64,000 bases of DNA. Origin: Motiliproteus sp. SC1-56. GTDB lineage: Bacteria > Pseudomonadota > Gammaproteobacteria > Pseudomonadales > Balneatricaceae. The stretch lies in NCBI RefSeq assembly GCF_017309075.1, contig NZ_JAEMGS010000015.1, positions 1-64,000 on the forward strand. Direction: 5' to 3'. The notes beneath the pieces are model-generated. The model did no database searches. It was not told where the DNA came from and saw nothing but the letters and a program-made list of their open reading frames with translations. The stretch's first letter is position 1, and every line of letters starts with the position of its first letter. Made by a program: the position numbers and the translations under genes. Below, in pieces: positions 7,695 through 15,810 of this stretch.

Positions 7695-8854
7695 GCGGGC
7701 GCGCCCTCAGGTTCGGGCTGCGCCCCCATGCCCCTGGCGGGCGCTGCCGCCGTGACCCCGTCCTCGCCGCGCTCCACTTCGTGCAGGTGCAGAGTATGGG
7801 TGGGGAAGGCCACTTCCGCGCCGTGATCATCGATGATATCCATGATCCGCAACAGCACGTCCTGCTTGATTTCGTGGAACCTGATCCAGTTAGTGGTCTT
7901 GGTAAAGGTGTAGATAAAGAAATCCAGCGAACTGGGGCCGAACTTGTTGAGATTGACGATCAGCGTCTGAGAGGTGTCGATCTCCTCGTGCGCCTCCAGC
8001 ATCGTGCGCACATCGTCGACGATGCTTCGGACCTTCAAAGCGTCGTCGTAGCGCACGCCGATGGTCTCGAAAATGCGCCGATGCGTCATCCGCGAGGGGT
8101 TCTCCACGGAAATATTGGCAAAAGTGGCGTTGGGCACGTACAGGGGGCGCTTGTCGAAGGTGCGAATACGGGTCTGACGAAAGCCGATCGACTCCACCGT
8201 CCCTTCCACCTCCTTGTCCGGCGAACGGATCCAGTCACCCACCTTGAACGGTTTGTCCATATAGATCGCCAGCCCACCGAAGAAATTGGCCAGCAGGTCC
8301 TTGGCGGCAAAACCCACCGCCATGCCGCCGATACCGCCAAAGGCCAGCACACCGGAGACACTGAACCCGAGCGTCTGCAGAATCACCAGCCCGGCGGTGA
8401 TCACCACCGAGGCCCGCAGCAACTTGCTGATCGCCTGGGCCGCGGTGATATCCATCGGCTTTTTGACCTTGCCCGGCTCCGTGAGAACCTTCTCGCCCTC
8501 CCCCACCAGCCGAGCCAGGAACCAGGCCAGCAGGATGATCACCAGGGTCTCCCGGACCGGATCGACCACCGCCAGTATCGACGACTCCGTACGCTGGTCG
8601 ACGATCCCCGCCGCCCAGGCCAGCCCGACGACCCACACCAGCCAGCTTGCCGGGGTACGCAGCGCCGCCAGAATAGCGTCGTCCCATGGCGTGCCCGTGT
8701 TTTCGAACTTGCCCGCCAAGCGGGCGAAGACGCGTTTGAGCAAGAAATTGGCCAGCAGGGTGATAAAGACTGCCGTGAACACCTCGACAATCCACAGGTT
8801 TTCGTTACCCAAGAGCCCCAACTTCGACCAAATTTGGTTCAGGCCTTGTTCCAT
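7691..8854 (-). CDS. mechanosensitive ion channel family protein (MscS-like)
   Basis: 387 residues. N-terminal membrane helices are followed by the MscS pore region (GVLAFGGIGGMAVGFAAKDLLANFFGGLAIYMDKPFKVGDWIR) and a cytosolic beta/alpha domain (FTKTTNWIRFHEIKQDVLLRIM). It is an inner-membrane channel that relieves turgor on osmotic downshock. It ends the sohB-psrA-ldt-nagZ-mscS operon, 3 bp behind nagZ. The C-terminal tail is short and Ala/Pro/Glu-rich. Confidence 0.9.
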   Translation of the reverse strand: MEQGLNQIWSKLGLLGNENLWIVEVFTAVFITLLANFLLKRVFARLAGKFENTGTPWDDAILAALRTPASWLVWVVGLAWAAGIVDQRTESSILAVVDPVRETLVIILLAWFLARLVGEGEKVLTEPGKVKKPMDITAAQAISKLLRASVVITAGLVILQTLGFSVSGVLAFGGIGGMAVGFAAKDLLANFFGGLAIYMDKPFKVGDWIRSPDKEVEGTVESIGFRQTRIRTFDKRPLYVPNATFANISVENPSRMTHRRIFETIGVRYDDALKVRSIVDDVRTMLEAHEEIDTSQTLIVNLNKFGPSSLDFFIYTFTKTTNWIRFHEIKQDVLLRIMDIIDDHGAEVAFPTHTLHLHEVERGEDGVTAAAPARGMGAQPEPEGAPA

Positions 8855-8857
8855 TGA

Positions 8858-9877
8858 TCAGTGCTCCAGTTCTTCCAAGCGTTGCTGTATTTGCCGGCGC
8901 CGCTCGCTGCCGATCAGCGCCATCCAATCCATCCCCGGACGCCCTTTCATCCGGGGCACCCGCTCTGCGGGTCCAGACCCGTTCTCCTGCAGCCACGCCA
9001 GCACCTCGCGGGCGGCCTGCGGCTGGTTACAGACCAGCACCATGTCGCAGCCGGCCGCCAGAGCGGCCTCGGCGCGAGCCGGGTAACCGCCCACCCCCTC
9101 GGCGCCGGCCATGCTCAGGTCATCGCTGAAAATCACCCCCTCGAACCCCAGGCGCTGACGCAGGATCTGCTGCAGCCAGAACGGCGAAAAGCCCGCCGGT
9201 TGCGGGTCGCAGGCCGGATAGACCACGTGGGCAGGCATCACCCCCGCCATCCCCTGCCGAGCAAAGCGCGCGAAGGGGCGCAGGTCCTCAGCCTCGATCG
9301 CTTCATAGGGCCGCGGGTCCACCGGCATTTCATGGTGGGAGTCGGCCGCCACGCCGCCGTGGCCCGGGAAGTGCTTGCCGGTGGTGGCCATGCCCGCCGC
9401 CTGCATACCTTTCATCAAGGCGCCGGCCAGGGCCATTACCGTTTCGGGACGGGCCCCCAGGGCGCGATCCCCGATCACCTCGCTGATACCCCGATCCAGG
9501 TCCAGCACCGGCGCAAAACTAATATCCACCCCAAGGGCAAGCAGCTCGGCGGCCAGCAGCCAACCGCACTCTTCGGCCAAGGCGAGGGCTTCGCCGGGCA
9601 CCTCCAGGCACAGCGCCGCCAAGCGCCCCATGGCGGGAAAGCGGGTCAGCCCTTCTCGGAACCGCTGCACCCGGCCCCCTTCCTGGTCGACGGCAATCAG
9701 CAGCTCAGGTCGCAGCCGCCGGATCTCGCCGGTAAGCGCCTGTAACTGTTCGGGAGATTGGTAGTTGCGGCTGAACAGAATCACGCCGCCAACCGGAGGC
9801 GCCTTAAGCACCTCGCACTCCTCGGCGGTCAGCGCGGTACCTTCGAGATCCAGCATCAGCGGGCCTGCTGCGGTCAT
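8858..9877 (-). CDS. nagZ: beta-N-acetylhexosaminidase NagZ
   Basis: 339 residues (E. coli 341), single GH3 TIM barrel. Diagnostic segments: AVDQEGGRVQRFREGLTRFPAMG near the N-terminus, KHFPGHGGVAADSHHEMPVD with the His-Asp dyad of the mobile catalytic loop, and the nucleophile Asp in VIFSDDLSMAG. It removes GlcNAc from anhydro-muropeptides in the cytosol during murein recycling and so shapes the AmpR/AmpC signal. It lies downstream of psrA and an L,D-transpeptidase gene, 3 bp from each neighbour; psrA-nagZ adjacency is also found in Pseudomonas. Confidence 0.95.
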   Translation of the reverse strand: MTAAGPLMLDLEGTALTAEECEVLKAPPVGGVILFSRNYQSPEQLQALTGEIRRLRPELLIAVDQEGGRVQRFREGLTRFPAMGRLAALCLEVPGEALALAEECGWLLAAELLALGVDISFAPVLDLDRGISEVIGDRALGARPETVMALAGALMKGMQAAGMATTGKHFPGHGGVAADSHHEMPVDPRPYEAIEAEDLRPFARFARQGMAGVMPAHVVYPACDPQPAGFSPFWLQQILRQRLGFEGVIFSDDLSMAGAEGVGGYPARAEAALAAGCDMVLVCNQPQAAREVLAWLQENGSGPAERVPRMKGRPGMDWMALIGSERRRQIQQRLEELEH

Positions 9878-9880
9878 GGT

Positions 9881-10372
9881 TTATTCCTCAATCAAAACCT
9901 CGGTTCCCACCGGAACACGGTCAAAAAGCCAGACGATATCGGCGTTGCGCAGACGTACGCAACCGTGGGAGCCCGGCACCCCCATCGGTTCGCTGTCCGG
10001 CGTGCCGTGCAGATAGATAAAACGCCGCTGGCTGTCGACCGAGCCCAGGCGGTTGTAACCCGGCTCGCAACCACAGAGCCACAGGATCCGGGTCAGGATC
10101 CAGTCCCGCTCCGGGTAAGCCTCGGCCAGGGCCGGGGAGTATATTTCACCGGTTGCTCGTCGTCCCACGAAGACGCTGTTGATGGGCGCATCGGCCCCGA
10201 TCCGCGCGCGGATTCGGTGACGCCCCCGCGGCGTGCAGCCGCTGCCCTCGCGCTCACCGGCGCCGTTGCGCGCCGTCGACACGGAAAAACCGGCAACCTG
10301 CTGGTCGCCACGGTAGAGTTCAAGCCGCTGGCGTGCCAGGGAGATGTGGATCCGGGTGGCAGCTGCTACCAC
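9881..10372 (-). CDS. L,D-transpeptidase (YkuD) family protein
   Basis: 163 residues from a GTG whose Shine-Dalgarno (GGAG) lies inside the end of psrA. The YkuD core includes YIHGT-like YLHGTPDSEPMGVPGSHGCVRL; the SHGC cysteine is the nucleophile and the Arg binds the substrate. No signal peptide is visible, unlike classical periplasmic Ldt enzymes, so the protein may act in the cytosol or reach the periplasm by another route. It lies between psrA (7-bp overlap) and nagZ (3-bp gap), which suggests a murein-related role. Confidence 0.85.
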   Translation of the reverse strand: MVAAATRIHISLARQRLELYRGDQQVAGFSVSTARNGAGEREGSGCTPRGRHRIRARIGADAPINSVFVGRRATGEIYSPALAEAYPERDWILTRILWLCGCEPGYNRLGSVDSQRRFIYLHGTPDSEPMGVPGSHGCVRLRNADIVWLFDRVPVGTEVLIEE

Positions 10373-11025
10373 AGCTGCTCCGGTTTTTCGCTGACCCGGT
10401 CCGGCTCGGCACGAAGCCCTGCTGCCAGGACCGGGATCAGCCGGTGCAGAACGATCTCCACCGCGCTGGCGCCGCCAAAGCGGGCCTCTTCAATCTCGGT
10501 GAGAATGGCGTGGTTCGAGAGGGGAAGAAAACAGGCGCTGAGCAAGAAGTGGCAGCGCCAGAAAAACTCGTTGTCGCTGAGCTTGGAGCCCCGCTCGCGC
10601 AACAGCCCCAGGAAGCGGCTGAAGGTCCCGGCGTACTGCTCCAGCAGGTAGTGACGCAGTTCGCCCGAGACTTCACTGTAGGCATACCCGAGCAACCGCA
10701 TAAACAGGTTTACCCCGGAGCCGTCCGGCTCCACCGCGCGCAGGGTTGAGCTCACCAGCAGCTCCAGCAGGTCTTCGAGCTCCGGGTCGCTGTCGTGGCT
10801 CAGACAGTCGTCAAGCTGCAGTTCAAGGTCCCGGCACAGCGGCTGCAAATAACGGTCGGCCACCGCGTGAATCAGGGCCTGCCGGGAGCCGAAGTGGTAA
10901 TTCACCGCCGCGAGGTTGACGCCGGCCCGGCTGGTGATATCCCGCACGGAGGCTGCCTCGAAGCCCTTCTCCATGAAGAGCTCAGCGGCGGCGTTCAGAA
11001 TCCGTTGGGCGGTGGCCTTTGACAC
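10366..11025 (-). CDS. psrA: TetR-family regulator, PsrA-like
   Basis: 219 residues. The N-terminal helix-turn-helix (RDITSRAGVNLAAVNYHFGSRQALIHAV) and the C-terminal part (VNLFMRLLGYAYSEVSGELRHYLLEQYAGTF split over several helices) match Pseudomonas PsrA closely from memory, including position next to nagZ. PsrA senses long-chain fatty acids and controls rpoS and fatty-acid oxidation genes in pseudomonads. Here it is co-transcribed with sohB (8-bp gap) upstream and ldt downstream. No PsrA-type operator was identified in this operon. Confidence 0.85.
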   Translation of the reverse strand: MSKATAQRILNAAAELFMEKGFEAASVRDITSRAGVNLAAVNYHFGSRQALIHAVADRYLQPLCRDLELQLDDCLSHDSDPELEDLLELLVSSTLRAVEPDGSGVNLFMRLLGYAYSEVSGELRHYLLEQYAGTFSRFLGLLRERGSKLSDNEFFWRCHFLLSACFLPLSNHAILTEIEEARFGGASAVEIVLHRLIPVLAAGLRAEPDRVSEKPEQLW

Positions 11026-11033
11026 GTTGCCTC

Positions 11034-12098
11034 CTACGAGAAAAAGCGGGCTTTGTGGATCCGATCCAACCAGCTGAGCAGGGCCCGGTCCAGAGCCGTG
11101 GAGAAGGAGAGGCCGAAGCGCTCGGGAAGCGACTTCTTCTCAACATAGCTCACACAGTAAACGTCAGCCGTTTCGCAGGCCTTGAAAAGATACTCGTCGC
11201 TGGTGCAGAGCTCATCCACCAGCTTTTTCTCCAGGGCCCGGGTGCCAAACCAGATGTCGCCGTCGGCCACCTCGTCGATAGCCACCTGCGGGCGGTGACC
11301 GGCCACGAAATCCTTGAACAGGAGATGGGTGTCTTCCAGGTCTTCCTTGAACTTGAGGCGGTCGGCGTCGGTATTCTCGCCGAACATGGTCAGGGTGCGC
11401 TTGTGCTCCCCGGCGGTCATCAACTCCACGTCGATGTCGTTCTTTTTCAACAGCCGGTGGAAGTTGGGAATCTGGGCCACCACGCCGATGGAGCCGAGCA
11501 CCGCGAAGGGCGCCGCGATCAGCCGGTCTGCGATGCAGGCCATCATGTAGCCGCCGCTGGCCGCGACCCGATCGACAGCGACCGTCAGGGGGATTTTGCG
11601 GTCCCGGATGCGCTGCAGCTGCGATGCCGCCAGTCCGTAGGAGTGAACCAGCCCGCCACCGCTCTCCAGGCGGACCAGCACTTCGTCGCGTTCCGTGGCC
11701 AGACTCAACACCGAGGTGACCTCCTCGCGCAGACACTCCACCTCGCTGGCCCGAATGTCGCCGTCAAAATCCAGCACGAACAGGCGCTTCTTGTGCTCGG
11801 CCTCAATGTCCACGCCCTGTTTCACCTGCTTGGCACGGGCCTTCTCCCTGGCTTTCTCGGCCTTTTTCTCGGCCTTGTGCTGCTTGCGCAAAAACGCCTT
11901 GTCGCAGATGTTCTGCTTGAGCGTCTCGGTCATGTGTTCAAGCTCTTCGTTGAGGTGCTTGACCTCGATATGACCACCCGTGTCCCGCCGATTGCGGCTG
12001 GCCACCTGCGCACTGGCGGCGATCACCAGCAGCACGGCGGCCACGACCGTCACGGCCTTGGCCAGAAACAGACCATACTCAAGTAAAAAATCGGGCAC
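11034..12098 (-). CDS. sohB: inner-membrane peptidase SohB
   Basis: 354 residues, family length. One N-terminal membrane helix (AKAVTVVAAVLLVIAASA), a highly charged Lys/Ala/Glu coiled stretch at about 65-95, then the S49 peptidase domain. The Ser of VDRVAASGGYMMAC and the Lys of AGEHKRTLT form the expected Ser-Lys dyad. It is a putative periplasmic signal-peptide peptidase homologue. It is first in the five-gene minus-strand operon; the promoter should lie in 12099-12250, shared with the divergent SCP2 gene. Confidence 0.93.
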   Translation of the reverse strand: MPDFLLEYGLFLAKAVTVVAAVLLVIAASAQVASRNRRDTGGHIEVKHLNEELEHMTETLKQNICDKAFLRKQHKAEKKAEKAREKARAKQVKQGVDIEAEHKKRLFVLDFDGDIRASEVECLREEVTSVLSLATERDEVLVRLESGGGLVHSYGLAASQLQRIRDRKIPLTVAVDRVAASGGYMMACIADRLIAAPFAVLGSIGVVAQIPNFHRLLKKNDIDVELMTAGEHKRTLTMFGENTDADRLKFKEDLEDTHLLFKDFVAGHRPQVAIDEVADGDIWFGTRALEKKLVDELCTSDEYLFKACETADVYCVSYVEKKSLPERFGLSFSTALDRALLSWLDRIHKARFFS

Positions 12099-12250
12099 GC
12101 TTTCTCCTCACTCAACTTGGCCTTCGGATCTCCCGAAGTCTAAACAGCCGGATTGTACCAAATGCTCCCAGCCATACCAGACGCGGACCTTAATCGAGGC
12201 CCCGCGACCTGCTATGATGAGCGCCCTCGCGAACCCGTAGGAAGCAGTCC

Positions 12251-12565
12251 ATGAAATCCGTCCCCCAGGTCATGCAGAAGCTCGTATCCAAGTTCCAACC
12301 CGAGGCCGCCGCCGGCCTGGATACCGTATTTCAAATCCATATCGAGGATGAAAGACCCTACAGCATCGAGGTTCGTAACCAGACCTGCGAGGTGATCCAG
12401 CAGGAGCACCCCGACCCCGATGTCACCCTGATCATGGACAGCGAGACCTTCGTGGACATCATCTACGGCGACCTGGGCGGCACCACCGCCTTTCTGACCG
12501 GGCGCCTGCGCGCCGAGGGCGATGTCATGCTCGCCCCTCGACTGGGCAAACTCTTCCGCCGCTGA
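12251..12565 (+). CDS. SCP2 sterol-binding domain protein
   Basis: 104 residues, entirely an SCP2-like domain: FQIHIEDERPYSIEVRNQTC, then DPDVTLIMDSETFVDIIYGD and GRLRAEGDVMLAPRLGKLF. Such single-domain proteins bind hydrophobic ligands, and in gammaproteobacteria they often sit near fatty-acid oxidation genes. It is divergent from sohB, whose operon holds the fatty-acid sensor psrA. No membrane or export signal is present; ligand unknown. Confidence 0.85.
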   Translation: MKSVPQVMQKLVSKFQPEAAAGLDTVFQIHIEDERPYSIEVRNQTCEVIQQEHPDPDVTLIMDSETFVDIIYGDLGGTTAFLTGRLRAEGDVMLAPRLGKLFRR

Positions 12566-12588
12566 AACCGCGCCCTTACTTTTTTAAA

Positions 12589-12637
12589 TTAGATCTACCT
12601 AAACTACTTCGCGGGCGCTAATATTAGGTTAATCTAA
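12589..12637 (+). promoter_or_regulatory. two matching operator-like palindromes
   Basis: TTAGATCTACCTAA (12589-12602) and TTAGGTTAATCTAA (12624-12637) both fit TTAGRTNNAYCTAA, with centres 35 bp apart in an AT-rich patch upstream of the DUF2892 gene. The pattern resembles operators of BigR/YgaV-type ArsR repressors, which often control DUF2892 and sulfur-transfer genes. No such regulator gene is in the window. Confidence 0.55.
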
Positions 12638-12755
12638 TTAAAGATAAGCGCTTTTTACCCGAAGCTGTTTACCCGGTCGCTCGCCGCTGGCCCACAAGGT
12701 GCCGTAAACGCCCGCTAAAAAGCAGGCTTCGACCGACTTTTGCAGGAGATCCCCC

Positions 12756-12968
12756 ATGACATGCGAACGCGCCCTCTACATTTTCGCCGGCCTGATGGTA
12801 CTGGTATCGGTGGCTCTGACCCAATGGGTCCACCCTCAGTTCTACTGGTTCACGGTATTCATCGGCGTCAACCTGATCCAGAACGCCTTCACCGGCTTTT
12901 GCCCCGCGACCTGGGTATTCAAGAAACTGGGAATGCCTACCGAGGCCGAGTGCGCGCTGCGCCGTTAA
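12756..12968 (+). CDS. DUF2892 (YgaP-like) membrane protein
   Basis: 70 residues with two hydrophobic helices (ALYIFAGLMVLVSVALTQW and FYWFTVFIGVNLIQNAFTGF), then the conserved FCPATWVFKKLG. This fits the small inner-membrane domain found alone or fused to rhodanese in YgaP. CAGGAG precedes the ATG. Two palindromes in its upstream region suggest repressor control. The role may be in sulfur or cyanide chemistry by family association only. Confidence 0.85.
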   Translation: MTCERALYIFAGLMVLVSVALTQWVHPQFYWFTVFIGVNLIQNAFTGFCPATWVFKKLGMPTEAECALRR

Positions 12969-13342
12969 TATACACAAGCCAAACCGACAGTCAGGCCGAT
13001 ACGCGGCGTCATCGCCGGGGACAGGTCTATACCCCCGCGGCAGGACGCATAAAAACATAACCTATTGTTTTTAAATAGACATGTGACTTAGTGGTCTTTT
13101 TTTAGCCGATCCGGCGCCAGGGTACGCCCCACCGCCGCTCGCGAGGCTTACCCAAAAACGGTTAACACACTTATCCACAGATTTTGTGCATAGTCTGCCG
13201 AAGGCCACAGCCGCCCTGGCTTCCCGCCGATGTGTCGCAGGTTGAGACACTCCCGGGGCGTATTTTTCAGCCCCGGTCCACTGCCTCCCTGAACTATACT
13301 CCGGGCTGTTTTAAGCAGCGAACAGCGGGGAGACCTCGACTC
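12969..13342. other. intergenic region with dispersed repeat copy A
   Basis: This 374-bp gap between the DUF2892 gene and the next secreted-protein gene has no convincing gene. Its middle holds one copy of a dispersed intergenic repeat (13057-13203). The right end should carry the promoter of the gene at 13343. Confidence 0.5.
13057..13203 (+). repeat. dispersed intergenic repeat, copy A
   Basis: It shares order and spacing of motifs with copy B (16619-16766): an opening AACCTATTGTTTT, a T-run, a GCTTACCC word, then CTTATCCACAG and TGTGCATAG. It includes TTATCCACA (13171-13179), identical to the DnaA-box consensus. Identity is high only in blocks, so this is an old or constrained repeat. Confidence 0.5.
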
Positions 13343-13885
13343 ATGAACCTATATCAACCTGCAATGCTGGGCGCAGCCTTGGTGCTGGGGCTGGCAACCA
13401 TGCCACTTAACGCGGCTCCCCTGCAGTGCGGAGAAGACGAGCACCTCACCCGGGCGAAAGGCAAGATACTCACCAATGCCGTCGACCCCGGCACCACCCT
13501 GGGCACAGTGCACCTGATTCTGGAAAAGCGGCGGCTCAAATGCGGCATTCTCGGACAGGGAGGAGCCGCCAACGGCACCGCCAACTTTATCCATACCCTG
13601 GTCTGTGACGATGCGTTTGAATCCCCCCTGACCGGCGATGTGATTCATTCCCAGATCAGCCTGGCCACTTCCGGCGTCACTAATTTCCAGACCTGCCCGC
13701 CGGGATTTCCGCCCAGCTCCGCCACCGGCACGTTCACCGAAACGTCCACCCCCATTCCCGGCACCGGCCGCGGTATCTTTGAAGGCTTAGCCACCGGCAA
13801 CCTGGAGATCGAGGGGACTCTGAACTGCCTGTTCAGCCTCGATATGGAGTTTGAAGGGGCGTTCTGCCTGAAAAGCGAATACTGA
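13343..13885 (+). CDS. secreted protein of unknown function
   Basis: 180 residues from the ATG at 13343 (GGGGAG upstream); the frame is open 159 bp further upstream but without a signal peptide. The signal peptide ends near LNAAP. Six cysteines are spread through the mature part (LQCGED, LKCGIL, LVCDDA, TCPPGF, LNCLFS, AFCLKS) and could make three disulfides. The rest is rich in Thr, Gly and Pro with beta-strand-like alternation. No family recognised; probably periplasmic or extracellular. Confidence 0.65.
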   Translation: MNLYQPAMLGAALVLGLATMPLNAAPLQCGEDEHLTRAKGKILTNAVDPGTTLGTVHLILEKRRLKCGILGQGGAANGTANFIHTLVCDDAFESPLTGDVIHSQISLATSGVTNFQTCPPGFPPSSATGTFTETSTPIPGTGRGIFEGLATGNLEIEGTLNCLFSLDMEFEGAFCLKSEY

Positions 13886-14037
13886 CGCCCACGCCTTTTA
13901 CCCGATGTAACTCCGCCCCCCGGCGCCGTGGACGGCATGACCGATCACCGCCGCCGGGCGAGGCGGCGGGAGCCCCGCCAACCAGCCCCACCGAACACCG
14001 CCTGCCAAGCCCCTCGATAGGTGGCTGATGTGAACGG

Positions 14038-14448
14038 CTAAACCCGCGGGCTATCCTCAAGCTCGGCGTAACGGGGCAGGTCATCTTTGAACTCGTACCA
14101 CTCGGCCGCGGAGCTGGCGTAGATATGGTAGCTGGGCTTGATGTCGATTGGCGTTTCCAGGGTGCCAATCCGCAAGCGCAGCAGCTCAGGCTTCGAATCC
14201 AGACGGCTGTACAAGGGACTGCCGCACTCTCCACAAAAGGCCCGCTTTTTCCCGGGCCTGGATTCGTACTCTTTCACCAGCGCCTGACCACTGACGATGC
14301 GAAACTCAGCGGCCTGAATGGCACTGTTGGTGCCGTATGCCGAACCTTGCGCGCGACGGCACTGCGAGCAGTGGCACATGGCGATGGGACCCAGCGCCCC
14401 TTCGTACTCGTACCGCACCCCACCGCAAAGACAGGACCCTTTCAGCAT
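14038..14448 (-). CDS. GFA (CENP-V-like) family zinc protein
   Basis: 136 residues. The family's zinc motifs are present: CLCGGVRYEYEG, MCHCSQCRRAQGSA and FCGECGSPLYSR, with PGKKRAF between. Members include the putative glutathione-dependent formaldehyde-activating enzyme Gfa, but most are uncharacterised. AGAGGAGAG precedes the ATG. It borders the accessory patch that begins downstream. Confidence 0.9.
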   Translation of the reverse strand: MLKGSCLCGGVRYEYEGALGPIAMCHCSQCRRAQGSAYGTNSAIQAAEFRIVSGQALVKEYESRPGKKRAFCGECGSPLYSRLDSKPELLRLRIGTLETPIDIKPSYHIYASSAAEWYEFKDDLPRYAELEDSPRV

Positions 14449-14933
14449 CAGCTCTCTCCTCTTAATCTTCCAGCAGCCAAATCAACCACCCTGCCGAGAC
14501 TATAGTCCAGCGTCTGCCCCGCAAGGCCCTGCACCATTGATCCCGCGCTGAACCCGCAGACCCGGCCCGGCGCCCAAGTGGTTTCTTGAGCATCGGCAGA
14601 TACACGCGCTGCCGATGCCAGACTTTGCGTATGCATACAGTGTATTGGGGCTATCGCTGAAAACAGGCGCGTTTTGCCCACATCCAAGGCACGGTTTTCT
14701 CTGGCAAAGAAACGAGAAATGGTTCATTATCATTGAGTTATGAAGACAGGGCCCGGTGATAACGTGCCAAGCCGCCAGGAAATATGAGCCGGCTCGTTTT
14801 CACCGGAGGAAGATGCCGGGTGATTCTTAAAAGCGCAATATAATCAGTTCTTTAGCTTGCTATATTCAGCACATGAATACGGCAAAACGAGCCGACTCAA
14901 TATTAATATTGTTATGAGTCTTGAGGTCAGCGC
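14449..14933. other. gene-poor left border of the accessory patch
   Basis: 485 bp without a supportable gene. It changes from GC-rich to AT-rich sequence, contains a near-perfect inverted repeat (14786-14800 with 14884-14898), and ends with GTTATGAG at 14911, a word like an attC/attI right-hand core, 16 bp before the ATG at 14934. Confidence 0.45.
14786..14898. repeat. inverted-repeat element before the cassette-like gene
   Basis: GAGCCGGCTCGTTTT (14786-14800) and AAAACGAGCCGACTC (14884-14898) are inverted repeats matching at 14 of 15 positions. Inside are smaller inverted words (CACCGG/CCGGGTG, AATATA/TATATT). It could be a small MITE-like element, or the folded arm of a long attC site ending in GTTATGAG. 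Confidence 0.45.
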
Positions 14934-15224
14934 ATGGGCGAACACAGGGATGCAAGCGACAGACTAACTTTTGATTTCCAGAAAGTCGAAGCAAGTGCCT
15001 ATTCCAAAATCACCGAGGCCGTAGCAAACAACTTCAATCTAACGCCTGCCAACTTGATCGCCCGAGGTCTTGATGAAATGTTCCAAGACTACCGACAAGG
15101 TGACATGCGTATCGGGCTCGAATGGGACAACTGGTCAGGCTATATCGTTTGCGCCAAAGACAAAGCAGCCGAACCCTTAGCAAAGGAAATTGCGAGCTAC
15201 ATCAATGCCAAATTCAACTCATAA
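14934..15224 (+). CDS. unknown protein, likely gene-cassette cargo
   Basis: 96 residues, soluble, not recognised. It opens MGEHRDASDRLTFDFQK and has NLTPANLIARGLDEMFQDY and a WDNWSGYIV segment. It is less GC-rich than neighbouring genes. The start has GAGG upstream and lies shortly after GTTATGAG; the stop TAA is itself the first bases of an attC-like site (15222-15298). That tight packing of core site, short leader, gene and attC is the layout of an integron cassette. Confidence 0.6.
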   Translation: MGEHRDASDRLTFDFQKVEASAYSKITEAVANNFNLTPANLIARGLDEMFQDYRQGDMRIGLEWDNWSGYIVCAKDKAAEPLAKEIASYINAKFNS

Positions 15225-15236
15225 CAAGGCCGTCAA
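15199..15236 (+). repeat. 38-bp direct repeat, copy 1
   Basis: It begins ACATCAATGCCAAATTCAAC and runs through the stop codon into AACAAGGCCGTCAA. It matches 16425-16462 at 37 of 38 positions, 1226 bp away, and marks both ends of the patch containing the unknown operon and the IS3 fragment. Confidence 0.85.
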
Positions 15237-15298
15237 AGAACCGTCCAGCTGCGCTGGGCTCGGACCTTCGCCGCAAAGCGGCTCCGGCCCGTTACGGC
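15222..15298 (+). other. attC-like recombination site 1
   Basis: TAACAAGGCCG at the left pairs with CGGCCCGTTA at the right: TAAC/GTTA and GGCCG/CGGCC, leaving AA opposite C, an asymmetry of the kind attC sites use. The interior carries hairpins CCAGC/GCTGG and CCGC/GCGG. The size of about 75 bp and position at a stop codon also fit. The exact right boundary is uncertain, since CGGCGTGAGC a few bases on could be a decayed core. No integrase gene is in the window. Confidence 0.5.
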
Positions 15299-15369
15299 GG
15301 CGTGAGCGAGAGTGAGTGTGAGTACTGGGTGGCGTAAGCTGCCCCGTTTTTGTTTGAGAGGAACGAATC

Positions 15370-15795
15370 ATGGGTGAGTACACAAGCAATGGAGCCAAGC
15401 TGGGTACGTGTGGCTGTCAGTATGCGACACGTGATGAGGTGTGGCGCATCGTTACCTGGGAGGTAGCCAAGGGAAAGCGCAGTGAGGCGCATGATAACTT
15501 TCATGACCCGAGCACACTGTATCGCTTCCCGTTTGACTGGGAAGACACGAGCCACCTGCGTAGCCTCGAAGAGGTGGAGGCTGCGCTGGGCCAGCGCACC
15601 ATGGACAAGGGGCTGGTGATCCCGGTGGATCAGGCGTTTGTGGACAGCATAGACCACAAAGAGGTGCTGGTACGGTTGGATGAGCGAACCAAGAAGCCAG
15701 TCCATCAACCGTGCACCAAGCCATTGCAGGTCGAGATACTGTACGAGGCGTGGCGTGACATGCTGCCACGTACGGTGCTCAACTGTGGGGGCTGA
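15370..15795 (+). CDS. unknown accessory protein
   Basis: 141 residues, soluble, not recognised. Start MGEYTSNGAKLGTCGCQYATRDE; three cysteines are visible (CGC near the start and two near the C-terminus). It is first of three closely spaced genes (15-bp gap to the next) inside the patch bounded by the 38-bp repeats. It resembles plasmid or genomic-island cargo in style only; no function is claimed. Confidence 0.5.
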   Translation: MGEYTSNGAKLGTCGCQYATRDEVWRIVTWEVAKGKRSEAHDNFHDPSTLYRFPFDWEDTSHLRSLEEVEAALGQRTMDKGLVIPVDQAFVDSIDHKEVLVRLDERTKKPVHQPCTKPLQVEILYEAWRDMLPRTVLNCGG

Positions 15796-15810
15796 GGCCG
15801 GTCGTTCTCC

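Noticed and set aside
13171-13179. TTATCCACA as part of a replication origin
   Set aside because: A single perfect DnaA box, no cluster, no AT-rich unwinding element and no dnaA, gidA or parAB genes nearby.
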